Below are positions 24,981 through 34,159 of a stretch of 64,000 nucleotides of DNA, piece by piece (the stretch's first letter is position 1; each line of letters begins with the position of its first letter). The translations under genes were made by a program, and so were the position numbers. Below the pieces are notes generated by a model. That model worked only from the letters and a program-made list of their open reading frames with translations. It ran no database searches and had not been told where the DNA came from. Source of the stretch: Lewinellaceae bacterium (GTDB lineage: Bacteria > Bacteroidota > Bacteroidia > Chitinophagales > Saprospiraceae); NCBI GenBank assembly GCA_020636315.1, contig JACJYA010000019.1, positions 1-64,000 on the forward strand. The letters are read 5' to 3'.

Positions 24981-27900
24981 TTAGAAACCAAATTTTAAAC
25001 CTACTGCATAAGTTTTCGAGCTGGGATAGCCGCTTTCATCTACTCCGATGATCAACCTGGACCCCACATTCTGGCTGTCAGTCCCACGCGTGTTAACGTC
25101 CGGGTCGAGGCCGGGGTAATTTGTAATGGTCAGCAGGTTGATGGCAGAAAAGTAAACCTGTGCTGATTTCAGCCAGGAAGAAACTCCGAGGGCTTCCGTC
25201 GGCAGACTGTAGCTCAGGCGCAGTGATTTAAGGCGCAGGTAAGAACCATCTTCAATGAAACGTTCGGATACGGTTACCTGAGTGGCGCTGCTGGGTTTCG
25301 GATACAGCGCATTGGGGTCCGGTTTGTCCGGTGTCCAGTAATTGCCAAACAGCTCGGCAAACTGATTTTGCCCTCTGTTGAAAGAGCTCAATTGGGTTCC
25401 GGCAGTGGCGAAGAAAATGTCGTTCCCCTGAGAGCCCTCAAAGAAGATATTCAGGTCAAAATTTTTGAAAGAGAAATTGGATCCGAAACCGAACAGGAAA
25501 TCCGGATAGGGGTTACCGATAATAACCCGGTCCTGGGTGTTGATCACTTCATCCCCGTTCTGATCGACGTATTTAATAAAGCCCTCTTCATCGAGGCCAT
25601 CTTCTTCGAGGCCGTAGAACATTCCGAAAGGTTCACCTTCGCGGGCAATATTCAACGGGGCCACAAAGGGTTGTCCCAGGCCATCTCCCAACACATCATC
25701 TCCGCCGGCCAGGCTAACCACTTCATTTTTATTGAATGAAATTTGCCCATAGGCATTCCACTGGAAGGCTCCGACCAGAACATCGGCATCCAGGCTCAAC
25801 TCTACACCTGAGTTTTTAATGGCGCCGATATTTCTCAATATCGAACCAAAGCCTACCGAAGGAGGAAGCGGGACAGACGCCAGCAGGTCTTTGGTGTTTT
25901 TGATATAATAGTCAAAAGTAAAGCGGTAGCGGTTGCCGATCAGGCCCAGGTCGAACCCAACATCGAGTTGTTCGGTAGTTTCCCATTTGAGGTCGGGGTT
26001 GGCAATGGCCGCCGGTACAAAGCCGACCACTTCTCCTCCGTTGCCATAAACAGCAATTGTAGAGGTCAGCCGGTTGAGGGTCTGGTAAGAATTGATCCCC
26101 TGGTTACCCGTGATGCCATAGCTGGCCCGCAGTTTCAAATTGCCGATCACCCGGTTGCCGACAAGGAACGGCTCGTCGGAAACCCTCCAGGCAAAGGCCC
26201 CCGAAGGGAAATAACTCCATTTATTACCGGGGGCAAAGCGGGAGGAACCATCGGCCCGGATGCTGGCGGTAAACAGGTATTTGCCGTTGAGGGTATAGTT
26301 TACGCGCCCAAGCGCAGAGGCAAGAGACCATTCGTTATATCCCGAAGAAGGCGTTTCCACTGTTTCCGCTGCTCCGAGGTCATAGTTCTCAGTGGTATTA
26401 TTGCTAAAACCATTTACTCCGATCCCCAGGTCCTTGGAAGTAAATTTCTGAACTGTAAATCCAGCCACAACACTGAGGTCATTAGATCCGCCGAGCGTAG
26501 GTTTGTAGGTAAGAAGGTTTTCGTTCAGCCAGGAGTAACTCTCCGACCTGGATTCCGAAGCAGAGCCTCTTTCTCCGGGATAGATGATCGGAGTAAACCC
26601 TTCATTGGCGCGCATGTTGAAATCCGTACCCCAAATGGTCTTAAAGGATAGCCCTCTGGCAATGGCAAAGTCAATATAGGCATTGCCGATAAAGGTATTC
26701 AGCACTCTTTTGTCCTTGCGGTTGGCAAAATACATGGGATTTCGCGTACTGGGGTCCAGAAACGTATAGATCTGAGAGAGGTTGGTCGGCACCCCATCTT
26801 CGTCGTAAACGGGCAAGGTTGGAGGAGCGGATATGGCCCCGGAGTAAATATTCTGGCCAAAGTGCCCATTGTCAACGGTCTGGTAATCGACAGCGCTCCG
26901 GGTCAGGTTCAGGTTGGTTCCGATCTTAACAAAATCATTTATTTCCGAATCCATGTTAAAGCGGACGGATGCTCTCTGCACTCCTGTGCTGATGATCACC
27001 CCTTCCTGCTCGAAAAAATTACCGGAAAGGGAATAGTTCGTTTTATCGCTTCCTTTAGAAAACGTAATGGTATGATTTTGTAGCCTGGCCGTGCGGAAGA
27101 TCACATCCTGCCAATCCGTACCGGGTTCAGTCGGGATGCTGGTAAAGAAAGGCGTTTGCCCGTTATTTTCCAGAAAGTCATTAACCAGGACCGCATATTC
27201 CGGAGCCTTTAACAGGTCAAACCTGCCAATGACCTCCTGAGCTCCAAAATAGGTTTCTACGCTGATCCGGCCGGCCTGGTTCTGGCTGCCCCTTTTGGTA
27301 GTAACGATCACTACCCCATTGGCCCCTCGGGACCCATAAATAGCAGTTGCCGAAGCGTCTTTCAAAATGTCTATGGAGGCAATGTCCGACGGATTCAGAA
27401 AAGAGATATCTCCGGTGATCGGATACCCATCGACCACATAAAGCGGCTCGTTGCTTCCGATCATAGAATTGTTTCCTCTGACCCTCACCTGAATGCGCCC
27501 ACCCGGCCTGCCCGAGTTCTGCGACACCTGTACCCCGGCCGCGCGCCCTTTCAGCGCCTGTGACACCTCAAAAGTAGGGAATTCAGAAACTTTCTCTGCT
27601 CCAACCTGGGTGACCGAGCCGGTCAGGTCACTCTTTTTTACATATCCATACCCAACCACTACCACTTCGTCCAGGGCCTGAGCATCCTGTGCCAGAACTA
27701 CATTGATAACAGATTGGCTCCCCACCGTAATTTCTACAGTCCTGTAACCTATGAACTTAAAAACCAGCACTGATTCTTCCGAAGGCACATCAATGGAGAA
27801 AATACCGTTGACATCCGTTACCGTTCCCATGCTGGTTCCTTTGACGATCACATTCACGCCCGGCAGGCCCTCGGGGCTGTCCGGGGCAGTAACTTTCCCT

Positions 27901-28067
27901 GTAATTGTTTTTGCCTCGCTTTGCAGCAAATTGTCCTCGCTCGCCACAGCTGTAGCATTAATGTGCGCAGCCAGGTTCGTGGCCATCAACAGCTGCAATA
28001 CCAAAGCATATAAAGCCAGCCTGCAGCCATCTGGCAGTCTAATGTTTTGTTTTGTTGTCAGTTTCAT
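24981..28067 (-). CDS. susC: SusC/RagA-family TonB-dependent outer-membrane transporter
   Basis: The 1028-residue protein has a signal peptide, a carboxypeptidase-D-like regulatory domain (ITGKVTAPDSPEGLPGVNV, about 55-130), a plug with the VVVGYGYVKKSDLTGSV segment and PLYVVDGYP, and a C-terminal β-barrel ending in F. It imports glycan fragments in partnership with SusD using TonB energy. It is the first gene of the PUL transcript, with two operators upstream. No anti-sigma-binding extension is seen, so control is by LacI rather than by an ECF pair. Confidence 0.95.
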   Translation of the reverse strand: MKLTTKQNIRLPDGCRLALYALVLQLLMATNLAAHINATAVASEDNLLQSEAKTITGKVTAPDSPEGLPGVNVIVKGTSMGTVTDVNGIFSIDVPSEESVLVFKFIGYRTVEITVGSQSVINVVLAQDAQALDEVVVVGYGYVKKSDLTGSVTQVGAEKVSEFPTFEVSQALKGRAAGVQVSQNSGRPGGRIQVRVRGNNSMIGSNEPLYVVDGYPITGDISFLNPSDIASIDILKDASATAIYGSRGANGVVIVTTKRGSQNQAGRISVETYFGAQEVIGRFDLLKAPEYAVLVNDFLENNGQTPFFTSIPTEPGTDWQDVIFRTARLQNHTITFSKGSDKTNYSLSGNFFEQEGVIISTGVQRASVRFNMDSEINDFVKIGTNLNLTRSAVDYQTVDNGHFGQNIYSGAISAPPTLPVYDEDGVPTNLSQIYTFLDPSTRNPMYFANRKDKRVLNTFIGNAYIDFAIARGLSFKTIWGTDFNMRANEGFTPIIYPGERGSASESRSESYSWLNENLLTYKPTLGGSNDLSVVAGFTVQKFTSKDLGIGVNGFSNNTTENYDLGAAETVETPSSGYNEWSLASALGRVNYTLNGKYLFTASIRADGSSRFAPGNKWSYFPSGAFAWRVSDEPFLVGNRVIGNLKLRASYGITGNQGINSYQTLNRLTSTIAVYGNGGEVVGFVPAAIANPDLKWETTEQLDVGFDLGLIGNRYRFTFDYYIKNTKDLLASVPLPPSVGFGSILRNIGAIKNSGVELSLDADVLVGAFQWNAYGQISFNKNEVVSLAGGDDVLGDGLGQPFVAPLNIAREGEPFGMFYGLEEDGLDEEGFIKYVDQNGDEVINTQDRVIIGNPYPDFLFGFGSNFSFKNFDLNIFFEGSQGNDIFFATAGTQLSSFNRGQNQFAELFGNYWTPDKPDPNALYPKPSSATQVTVSERFIEDGSYLRLKSLRLSYSLPTEALGVSSWLKSAQVYFSAINLLTITNYPGLDPDVNTRGTDSQNVGSRLIIGVDESGYPSSKTYAVGLKFGF

Positions 28068-28099
28068 AATAAGTAGTGATGGTTAATGTTTATAATATC

Positions 28100-28133
28100 G
28101 CCTTGTTTGCTTAAACGTTTAAGCAAACAAGGC
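28100..28133. promoter_or_regulatory. Perfect 34-bp palindrome with LacI-type operator core before susC
   Basis: The core GCTTAAACGTTTAAGC is flanked by TTGTTT and AAACAA and outer G/C pairs, giving a perfect 34-bp inverted repeat 33 bp before the susC start. It could act both as operator and as a cruciform or mRNA hairpin. Of all copies of the operator in the window it is the most symmetric. Confidence 0.75.
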
Positions 28134-28302
28134 AAAAGAAAAACCTCCTCTACCTTGTCATAGGGGGCCGCCAATACTTTGGTTTACCCCTCCTCCCCCT
28201 TTTTTCCATCTCTGTTCACGCCAGGCTCATACTTCGTGAATAATAGCCGATACTCTGCTTTAGTTAAAAATATTTTCTCCGGGAGTTTGTTTCTTTATCT
28301 TT

Positions 28303-28430
28303 TGCTTAAACGTTAAAGCAATATAGTGAAAAAAAACCTGTAGTGAAATTTTTTTTGTATTTTTTTATGTGTCATAAAATAATTAGTGGTGAAAGCAGCT
28401 CTTGAAGCTATACCATTGCGATTGGGGCAA
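28303..28430 (-). promoter_or_regulatory. Distal operator and duplicated promoter segment of the susC unit
   Basis: TGCTTAAACGTTAAAGCA at 28303-28320 is identical to the fucI and lacI sites. The following ~110 bp match the segment upstream of fucI (13925-14030) in order, ending CTATACCATTGC. The 28068-28446 gap holds only these regulatory elements. The 183-bp spacing from the proximal palindrome is compatible with looping. Confidence 0.65.
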
Positions 28431-28446
28431 AGGGTTCCCGGTGGAG

Positions 28447-29193
28447 TCATTTTTCACCGCCCTGCAGATGTTGCTCGATCAGCTCGTAAAAGCGCCGGCG
28501 ATAGCTGCTGCCCACCGGCAGGCGTTTCTCCTGCAGCAGAACGGAATGCCCTTCCACCCTGCTGACATGCCGCAGGTTGACAATATAGGATTTGTGGATG
28601 CGCACAAACTGCTCAGCAGGCAGGTTGTCTTCCAGGGTTTTGAGGCTCTGCAGGGAAACCACTTTTTTATCCTCACATATATAGCGCACGTAATTGCGCA
28701 GGCTTTCAATGTAGCATATTTCATCGAGGTGCAGGCGATGGTATCTGTTCTTGGCGTCTCCCTTGACAAAGAGGAAAGCTGGCGGAGAAGCCGAAATACC
28801 GACAGCGGAGGGCAATTCCGCCGGTTTTGCCGTGATTTGTCGGCGCGCCCGGCTGGCCGCCTTTAGAAAACGCTCAAAAGAAAAGGGCTTCAGCAGGTAA
28901 TCGGCCACCTGATATTCGTATCCCTTCAGTGCGTATTCGGAATAGGCGGTAGTCAGGATCACAGGGCAGGCCTTACCGGCGATATCCAGCAGTTGTATCC
29001 CGGTCAACTCGTCCATCTGAATATCCAGGAAGAGCAGGCTGGCCTTGCCCCGTTGCAGCCAGTCCAGGGCTTCCAGGGGTGAAGTGGTTGCTTTTGCCAG
29101 TTCCAGAAATGGTGTCTTTTCAATATAGAGGGCCAGCAATTCCAACGCATGAGGTTCATCATCAACGGCCAGGCACGGCAGCGGGTGGCTCAT
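28447..29193 (-). CDS. LytTR-family response regulator
   Basis: The receiver domain carries the acceptor D57 in LLFLDIQM, and a LytTR DNA-binding domain follows (about 145-245; FVRIHKSYIVNLRHV is typical). The start overlaps the kinase stop by 4 nt (29190-29193), which couples the two. LytS/LytTR pairs in Bacteroidota control varied genes. Nothing here ties it to the adjacent PUL, whose transcription starts after this gene's stop. Confidence 0.92.
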   Translation of the reverse strand: MSHPLPCLAVDDEPHALELLALYIEKTPFLELAKATTSPLEALDWLQRGKASLLFLDIQMDELTGIQLLDIAGKACPVILTTAYSEYALKGYEYQVADYLLKPFSFERFLKAASRARRQITAKPAELPSAVGISASPPAFLFVKGDAKNRYHRLHLDEICYIESLRNYVRYICEDKKVVSLQSLKTLEDNLPAEQFVRIHKSYIVNLRHVSRVEGHSVLLQEKRLPVGSSYRRRFYELIEQHLQGGEK

Positions 29194-30221
29194 AGTTTTA
29201 GCTTTAGGTCAACCTTAAAAGTATCTTTATTTTCCACGATGGCCAAATTATATCGGCCCGGATAACATAACTCCAGCCGGCGCTTCACATTTTCCAGCCC
29301 TATACCCCCTGCCGCATCTTTTTCTTTCGCCCGTATGTAGTTGAAACTGCTGAAATGCATGCGCCCTGGCTCCACTTTCAGCCGGAAACGGGCCGGCCGC
29401 TCCGGGTCAGAAGTAAGGCCGTGCTTGAAAGCGTTCTCAAAAAAAGGGATCAGTAACAGAGGCTCCACCTTTTGGGAAAGCGCCTGCCCCTGGGCCGTGA
29501 ACTGCACGAAAAAACGGCCCTTGAAGCGCTTCTCAAAAATGGCCAAATAGTTGTGCACCAGCCGGACCTCTTCATCTATTGGCGCCCTCTCCTTGCGTGC
29601 ACTGTGCAAGGAATAGCGGAGCATGTCAGAAAGCTCCAGGACCGTATCCGCCAGGGCGGGGCTCACGCGAATAGCTTCCGTGTGCAGGTAGCTGAGGGTG
29701 TTGAACAGGAAGTGCGGATTGAGCTGGCTGCGCAGGAAAGCCAGTTCGGAAGCTGTTTTTTCTTTGAGCAGTTCCCGGTGCCGGCGCTGTGCTTCCCAAC
29801 GCTGCTCCAACAGGTAAACAATGAGGCTGGCGGCCGTGATGGGGAGCGCCCGCCAGAAAAGGTTGTCCCGCAAATAAGAGGCCACAGTTGGGTCTTTGTA
29901 GTTGCCAAAACCCAATAAAGCCGGATAAGCCACCTCCTCGATCGCATAACGCAGAGCAGGGAACAGAAGAATACCCAGCGGAGCCAGCAGTAAGAGTAAG
30001 GGCCAGCGGCCGGCCTGCAGAAAACGAGGCCATATCAGGCTGTAGAAAAGATAGAAAATGAGGATGCGGGTAATACTCATCGAGAAAAAATAGGCCAGGT
30101 CCTTATCCTCCCAGCCTTCCCGGATAAACTCCTCCATTTCCTGATAAAGCAGGTAAAGGGCCCAGGCAGCAATATGCCAGAGAGTGCGTTTACTCGGTTT
30201 CATGAATGGAAAGGTAGGCAT
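29190..30221 (-). CDS. LytS-like sensor histidine kinase (His_kinase PF06580 type)
   Basis: Four N-terminal membrane helices precede a coiled linker and the phospho-acceptor motif LNPHFLFNTLSYLHTEA with H170. A compact ATPase follows with the N-box-like FENAFKHG and GGIGLENVKRRL. There is no extracellular sensor domain, so the stimulus may act in the membrane. The ATG at 30203 is an alternative start. It is divergent from the 30398 gene across 176 bp. Confidence 0.92.
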   Translation of the reverse strand: MPTFPFMKPSKRTLWHIAAWALYLLYQEMEEFIREGWEDKDLAYFFSMSITRILIFYLFYSLIWPRFLQAGRWPLLLLLAPLGILLFPALRYAIEEVAYPALLGFGNYKDPTVASYLRDNLFWRALPITAASLIVYLLEQRWEAQRRHRELLKEKTASELAFLRSQLNPHFLFNTLSYLHTEAIRVSPALADTVLELSDMLRYSLHSARKERAPIDEEVRLVHNYLAIFEKRFKGRFFVQFTAQGQALSQKVEPLLLIPFFENAFKHGLTSDPERPARFRLKVEPGRMHFSSFNYIRAKEKDAAGGIGLENVKRRLELCYPGRYNLAIVENKDTFKVDLKLKL

Positions 30222-30397
30222 TCTCCCCGCAAGGCCCCAGTTTTTTACACCAATACCTCACTTAATTACATCACTCCGTTAAAAACCGGGATTTCCTGCG
30301 CCTCCTCCCGGATATACTTCATTTCCGGGTGTTCGTCCTCTTTTTTTTCTGAACCAGGCCTTCCGGCTCATCTTACCGGCAGATCAAAACTAAAAAA

Positions 30398-31654
30398 ATG
30401 AAATATTACTGTTTTCTACTGATGATGCTTTCCTCATTTACCGCCCGGGCGCAGGCGCCGGCGTGCGATACGTTCACTTCCGCTTACCTGCAACCTTTCA
30501 CCCACCATTTCTCAATAGAAAACGGCCGGCTCAACGGGCCGGGGGCAGGCCGGTTGAAAGAGGCCATCGCCCATTCGCAGTTTACGGTACTGGGGGAATA
30601 CCATTATTCCCGGCAGTTGTCTCACCTCACAAAGGCACTGCTCCCCTGGCTGCAACGGTGTGCTTACCGGCATTTTGCGGTAGAAGTAGGCCCCTATTCC
30701 GCCCGCATCCTTCAGCGGCTGTCCGCTGAACCGGAAAAAACCGCCGCCCGGCTCAGAGAGCTGAACACGTATTACACTTCCCGTTACGACACGCCCATCC
30801 CCTTTTTTGACGGCGTAGAGGATGCCCAATTTCTGGCCGCAGCCACCAACCTTGGCTTTCAGCTATGGGGACTGGACCAGGAATTCGTCTATTCCCCGCC
30901 CATGCTGAGTGCCGAGCTTTTACACCTGGCGGAAGGCCGTCCGGATCATGCGGAGATCGAAGCGGCGAAGGTAGCATTCGATTCCCTGTTCAGCCACCTC
31001 CAGCAAAAAGATGATGAAGGCATCAAAGGGTACCGGATGTTTAAAGAGTTAACTGAGCACCCCATAACTTCCCTTTTATTCAGCTACTTCGGCCCGGAAG
31101 ACACTGAAGCCCAGGGCATCATAACCGCACTGCGGAAAACCTGGGACATATACGACCGCAACGACTACCGCGGCGGATACTCTCACGCTCACCGCATCAG
31201 TTACATCAGGCAGAACTTCCTGGCCAATTACGAAAAGTTCAGAGAAAAAAAACCGAAGGTATTCGTCAAGATCGGAGCGCTCCACGCCGCCAGGGGTTAT
31301 GAGTTTGGGGTATACGATGTAGGCAACCTGGTGTACGAACTAGCCAGAACCAATGACAGCCGCTCCTGCCACATATACACCTTGTCCCGCTATTATTACG
31401 AAGACGGCGCCCTATCCGATGCTGTGAAGGAACGCCCCGGCGGCCCGGCCGCTGCCTTCCGGATGATGGGCAAAAAGGACGAATGGGCCTTGATCGAGCT
31501 AAAGCCGCTGAAAGAACGGCTGGACAGCGGCTCCCTCTGCCTGCGCGAAGGGCCGGAACTGAACAAGGTTAAGTTTCTGGCGGAAAACTTCGATTTTGTG
31601 CTGATCACCCCGGCGGATGCGGAGCAGGAGCCGAATTACGAGGTTAGTAAGTGA
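30398..31654 (+). CDS. Secreted erythromycin esterase/ChaN-like protein
   Basis: A signal peptide (cleavage after SFTARA) is followed by a ~400-residue domain. VLGEYHYSRQ near residue 65 resembles the LGExxH start of the EreA/ChaN/TIKI-type superfamily, with a later FAVEVGP and KIGALHAARG carrying other conserved acid and His positions. Members bind heme-iron or hydrolyse esters. Which applies here is not clear. It stands alone on the plus strand, converging on transketolase with a hairpin between them. Confidence 0.55.
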   Translation: MKYYCFLLMMLSSFTARAQAPACDTFTSAYLQPFTHHFSIENGRLNGPGAGRLKEAIAHSQFTVLGEYHYSRQLSHLTKALLPWLQRCAYRHFAVEVGPYSARILQRLSAEPEKTAARLRELNTYYTSRYDTPIPFFDGVEDAQFLAAATNLGFQLWGLDQEFVYSPPMLSAELLHLAEGRPDHAEIEAAKVAFDSLFSHLQQKDDEGIKGYRMFKELTEHPITSLLFSYFGPEDTEAQGIITALRKTWDIYDRNDYRGGYSHAHRISYIRQNFLANYEKFREKKPKVFVKIGALHAARGYEFGVYDVGNLVYELARTNDSRSCHIYTLSRYYYEDGALSDAVKERPGGPAAAFRMMGKKDEWALIELKPLKERLDSGSLCLREGPELNKVKFLAENFDFVLITPADAEQEPNYEVSK

Positions 31655-31680
31655 TCTTCAGGAGGTAAGGCTATGGTTTC

Positions 31681-31733
31681 TTAACCTCCCGGGTTTTCCA
31701 ACAGCCCCCCTACCGCAAAACCCGGCAGGTTAA
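31681..31733. terminator. Hairpin between convergent genes
   Basis: A 17-bp inverted repeat with one mismatch (31681-31697 and 31717-31733; AACCTCCCGGGTTTT on the left) separates the convergent ends of the EreA/ChaN-like gene and transketolase. The A/T-rich stem ends could serve both strands as a terminator, though no long U-run is present. Confidence 0.5.
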
Positions 31734-31739
31734 GCGATT

Positions 31740-33800
31740 CTAATCTTCGAAATCCTTCAAATACTCCACAGCCTTTTCATAAACATTCTTACCCGTATAT
31801 CCCAGTTTCTCATCCAGCACGGTATAGGGGGCAGAATAACCGAAATGGGTGAGCCCTACCACCATGCCCAGCGGCCCGGCCAACCCTTCCAGAGTGACAG
31901 GCAGGCCGGCCGTCAGGCCCATGGTGGGCACATCGGGTGGCAGTACCTCCCACTGGTAATCCAGCGGCTGATTGCGAAAAAGGCCTTCAGAAGGGGCAGA
32001 AACAACGCGAACTTTCAGTTTCTTCTTTTCCCTCAACAGCTCCGCGCCTTCCAGCAGGGTAGCCACTTCAGAGCCATTGCCCACCAAAACGATATCGGGC
32101 TGGCCGCCTTTGGCTTCCTGAACGATATAGGCGCCTTTGCTGGCCTGTTGTGCATCTGCAAAACGGGTGGAACCGGCTTTGGCGGGAAGGCTGGGAATAT
32201 TCTGCCGGGATAGGATCAGGCCGCTCGGCCCGTGGCTGTTTTCCAGCGCCAGTTGCCAGCAGGCGGTCGTTTCATCAGAATCGGCGGGACGGAGGGCAAG
32301 GAAACCATTCCGCCCGGAGTGCGTATGCAACTTTTCCAGCAGCCGGATCTGCGCCTCCTGCTCCACAGGCTGATGGGTAGGGCCATCCTCTCCTACCCGG
32401 AAAGCATCATGCGTCCAGATGAAGATCACCGGCTGCTCCATCAGAGCTGCCAGCCGAATGGCCGGTTTCATGAAATCGGAAAAGACAAAAAAGGTGGCGC
32501 AGGCAGGGATCACCCCGCCGTGCAGGGCCATGCCGGTGGCCAGCCCCGCCATAGTGAGTTCGGAAACACCCGCCTGGAGGAAGGAGCCGCTGAAATCCCC
32601 CCGGGCAAAAGGCTTTGTCTTTTTGAGGAACGCGTCTGTTTTATCGCTGTTGGATAAATCAGCCGAGGCAACGATCATATTCTCCAGCTTGTCAGCCAGA
32701 TAGGAAAGGACAGCGCCGGAAGCATTTCGGGTGGCGGCACCCTCTTTCTGCGGTATGCTGCCGAAATCGAACTCAGGAAGTTCCCGGTTCAGAAAACGTT
32801 GCAGCTTGGCCGCCTGTTCAGGATTGGCCTGCTGCCATTCGGCGAACCGGCTGCGACGGCGGTTGGCCGCTTCGGTTTTGTCTCTCCTGGCTTTTGCATA
32901 GTACTCCGCCACTTCCGGAAAAACGCGGAAAGGGTCTTTGGGGTCGCCCCCCAGGTTAAGGATAGTCTTTTCAAAGGAAGCGCCGGCTTTGCTCAAAGGC
33001 TGCCCGTGGGTCTCTACTTCACGTTCGAAAGACTCGCCGTCATCCGTCACAGCTCCTTTGCCCATGATGGTTTTTCCGATAATGAGGGATGGTTTTCCGG
33101 TTTCGGCCACTGCCGCCCGGAGGGCGCGCCGGATGGCCCCCTCGTCATTGCCATCGATCGTTTGCACGTGCCAGCCCCAGGCCTCGTATTTCTTTGCCGT
33201 GTCTTCATCCATAACAACGGAGACCTCGGAAGACAGCTGAATGTCATTGGAGTCATAGAACATGATGACATTGCCCAGCCCCAGAAAACCGGCGATGCGC
33301 CCGGCGCCCTGGGAAACTTCTTCCTGTATCCCTCCGTCGGAGATGTAAATGTAGGCCTTGTGCTCAGTTACTTCGCCAAAGCGGGCGGACAAAAACCGCT
33401 CGGCGATAGCACTGCCAATGGCAAAAGTATGCCCCTGCCCCAAAGGCCCCGAGGTGTTCTCCACACCCCGGCTTACATCCAGCTCCGGGTGGCCGGGAGT
33501 AGGGCTACCCCATTGCCGGAAATTCATCAGGTCCTCTTTGCTGTAATGGCCAAACAGGTGCAGAATGGAATACAACATCGGAGACATGTGCCCGGGGTCC
33601 AGGAAAAAGCGGTCCCGAAATGGCCACTGAGGCTCTTCGGGGTCGAATTCCATAAATTCGGTGAAAAGAATATGGATGTAATCTGCGCCGCCCATAGCAC
33701 CACCGGGATGGCCCGAATTGGCTCGTTCCGGCATAGCCGCAGAAAGAATGCGAATATTGTCTGCCGCCTTCCGGGCAATGGAGGTTTCTGTTAATGCCAT
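31740..33800 (-). CDS. tkt: Transketolase
   Basis: A full transketolase of 686 residues with the thiamine diphosphate region (GHxxxxxxGxx-type start ERANSGHPGGAMGG, then SGPLGQGHTFAIG and the SDGGIQEE block), a pyrimidine domain (SDLSNSDKT) and the donor site THDAFRVGEDGPTHQP. The start at 33800 precedes the homology. The ATG at 33869 adds an unrelated leader. It exchanges two-carbon units in the non-oxidative pentose phosphate route. It is monocistronic here and divergent from the UmuD-like gene. Confidence 0.95.
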   Translation of the reverse strand: MALTETSIARKAADNIRILSAAMPERANSGHPGGAMGGADYIHILFTEFMEFDPEEPQWPFRDRFFLDPGHMSPMLYSILHLFGHYSKEDLMNFRQWGSPTPGHPELDVSRGVENTSGPLGQGHTFAIGSAIAERFLSARFGEVTEHKAYIYISDGGIQEEVSQGAGRIAGFLGLGNVIMFYDSNDIQLSSEVSVVMDEDTAKKYEAWGWHVQTIDGNDEGAIRRALRAAVAETGKPSLIIGKTIMGKGAVTDDGESFEREVETHGQPLSKAGASFEKTILNLGGDPKDPFRVFPEVAEYYAKARRDKTEAANRRRSRFAEWQQANPEQAAKLQRFLNRELPEFDFGSIPQKEGAATRNASGAVLSYLADKLENMIVASADLSNSDKTDAFLKKTKPFARGDFSGSFLQAGVSELTMAGLATGMALHGGVIPACATFFVFSDFMKPAIRLAALMEQPVIFIWTHDAFRVGEDGPTHQPVEQEAQIRLLEKLHTHSGRNGFLALRPADSDETTACWQLALENSHGPSGLILSRQNIPSLPAKAGSTRFADAQQASKGAYIVQEAKGGQPDIVLVGNGSEVATLLEGAELLREKKKLKVRVVSAPSEGLFRNQPLDYQWEVLPPDVPTMGLTAGLPVTLEGLAGPLGMVVGLTHFGYSAPYTVLDEKLGYTGKNVYEKAVEYLKDFED

Positions 33801-33979
33801 TGGTTTATTTTTTGGATTTCCTGTTGAAAAACGGTTTTTCTTCCCAATTTCATGTTCGCCTGTTGCCATTCCACCACAAAAAAAAGACTTTTATCGAAGC
33901 CTGAATAAAAATGGGCACTGCAAATGCCCTTTGGGGTAAAAAAAAGTATGTTTAGGGCCCGGCGAAGAATAACTTCCCC

Positions 33980-34010
33980 ACCTGCCTGCCTCACCGGCAG
34001 GTAGGCAGGT
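33980..34010. repeat. Palindromic repeat (ACCTGCCT type)
   Basis: ACCTGCCT at the left end pairs with AGGCAGGT at the right end around a GCC...GGC core. Such units are a frequent interspersed palindrome in Bacteroidota. It sits in the 33801-34159 gap between divergent transketolase and the UmuD-like gene. The remaining gap holds only A/T-rich promoter sequence. Confidence 0.55.
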
Positions 34011-34127
34011 TTGATACGGCTATTTTTCTACGGCCCCTTTTGCTGCGCCACCACCCCGTTCCTCCTCCCCATCGCAGCTTTCCTGAAAAAAAACCGGCTC
34101 ATCGTTGTTTTTAAAACAAATTGTATT

Positions 34128-34135
34128 TAATATTG
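34128..34135 (+). promoter_or_regulatory. Weak -7 box candidate for the UmuD-like gene
   Basis: TAATATTG differs in one base from TAnnTTTG and lies 24 nt before the ATG at 34160. No exact TTTG is found 19 nt upstream. Confidence 0.3.
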
Positions 34136-34159
34136 TAGAAAATAAACAAATTTTTGAAA

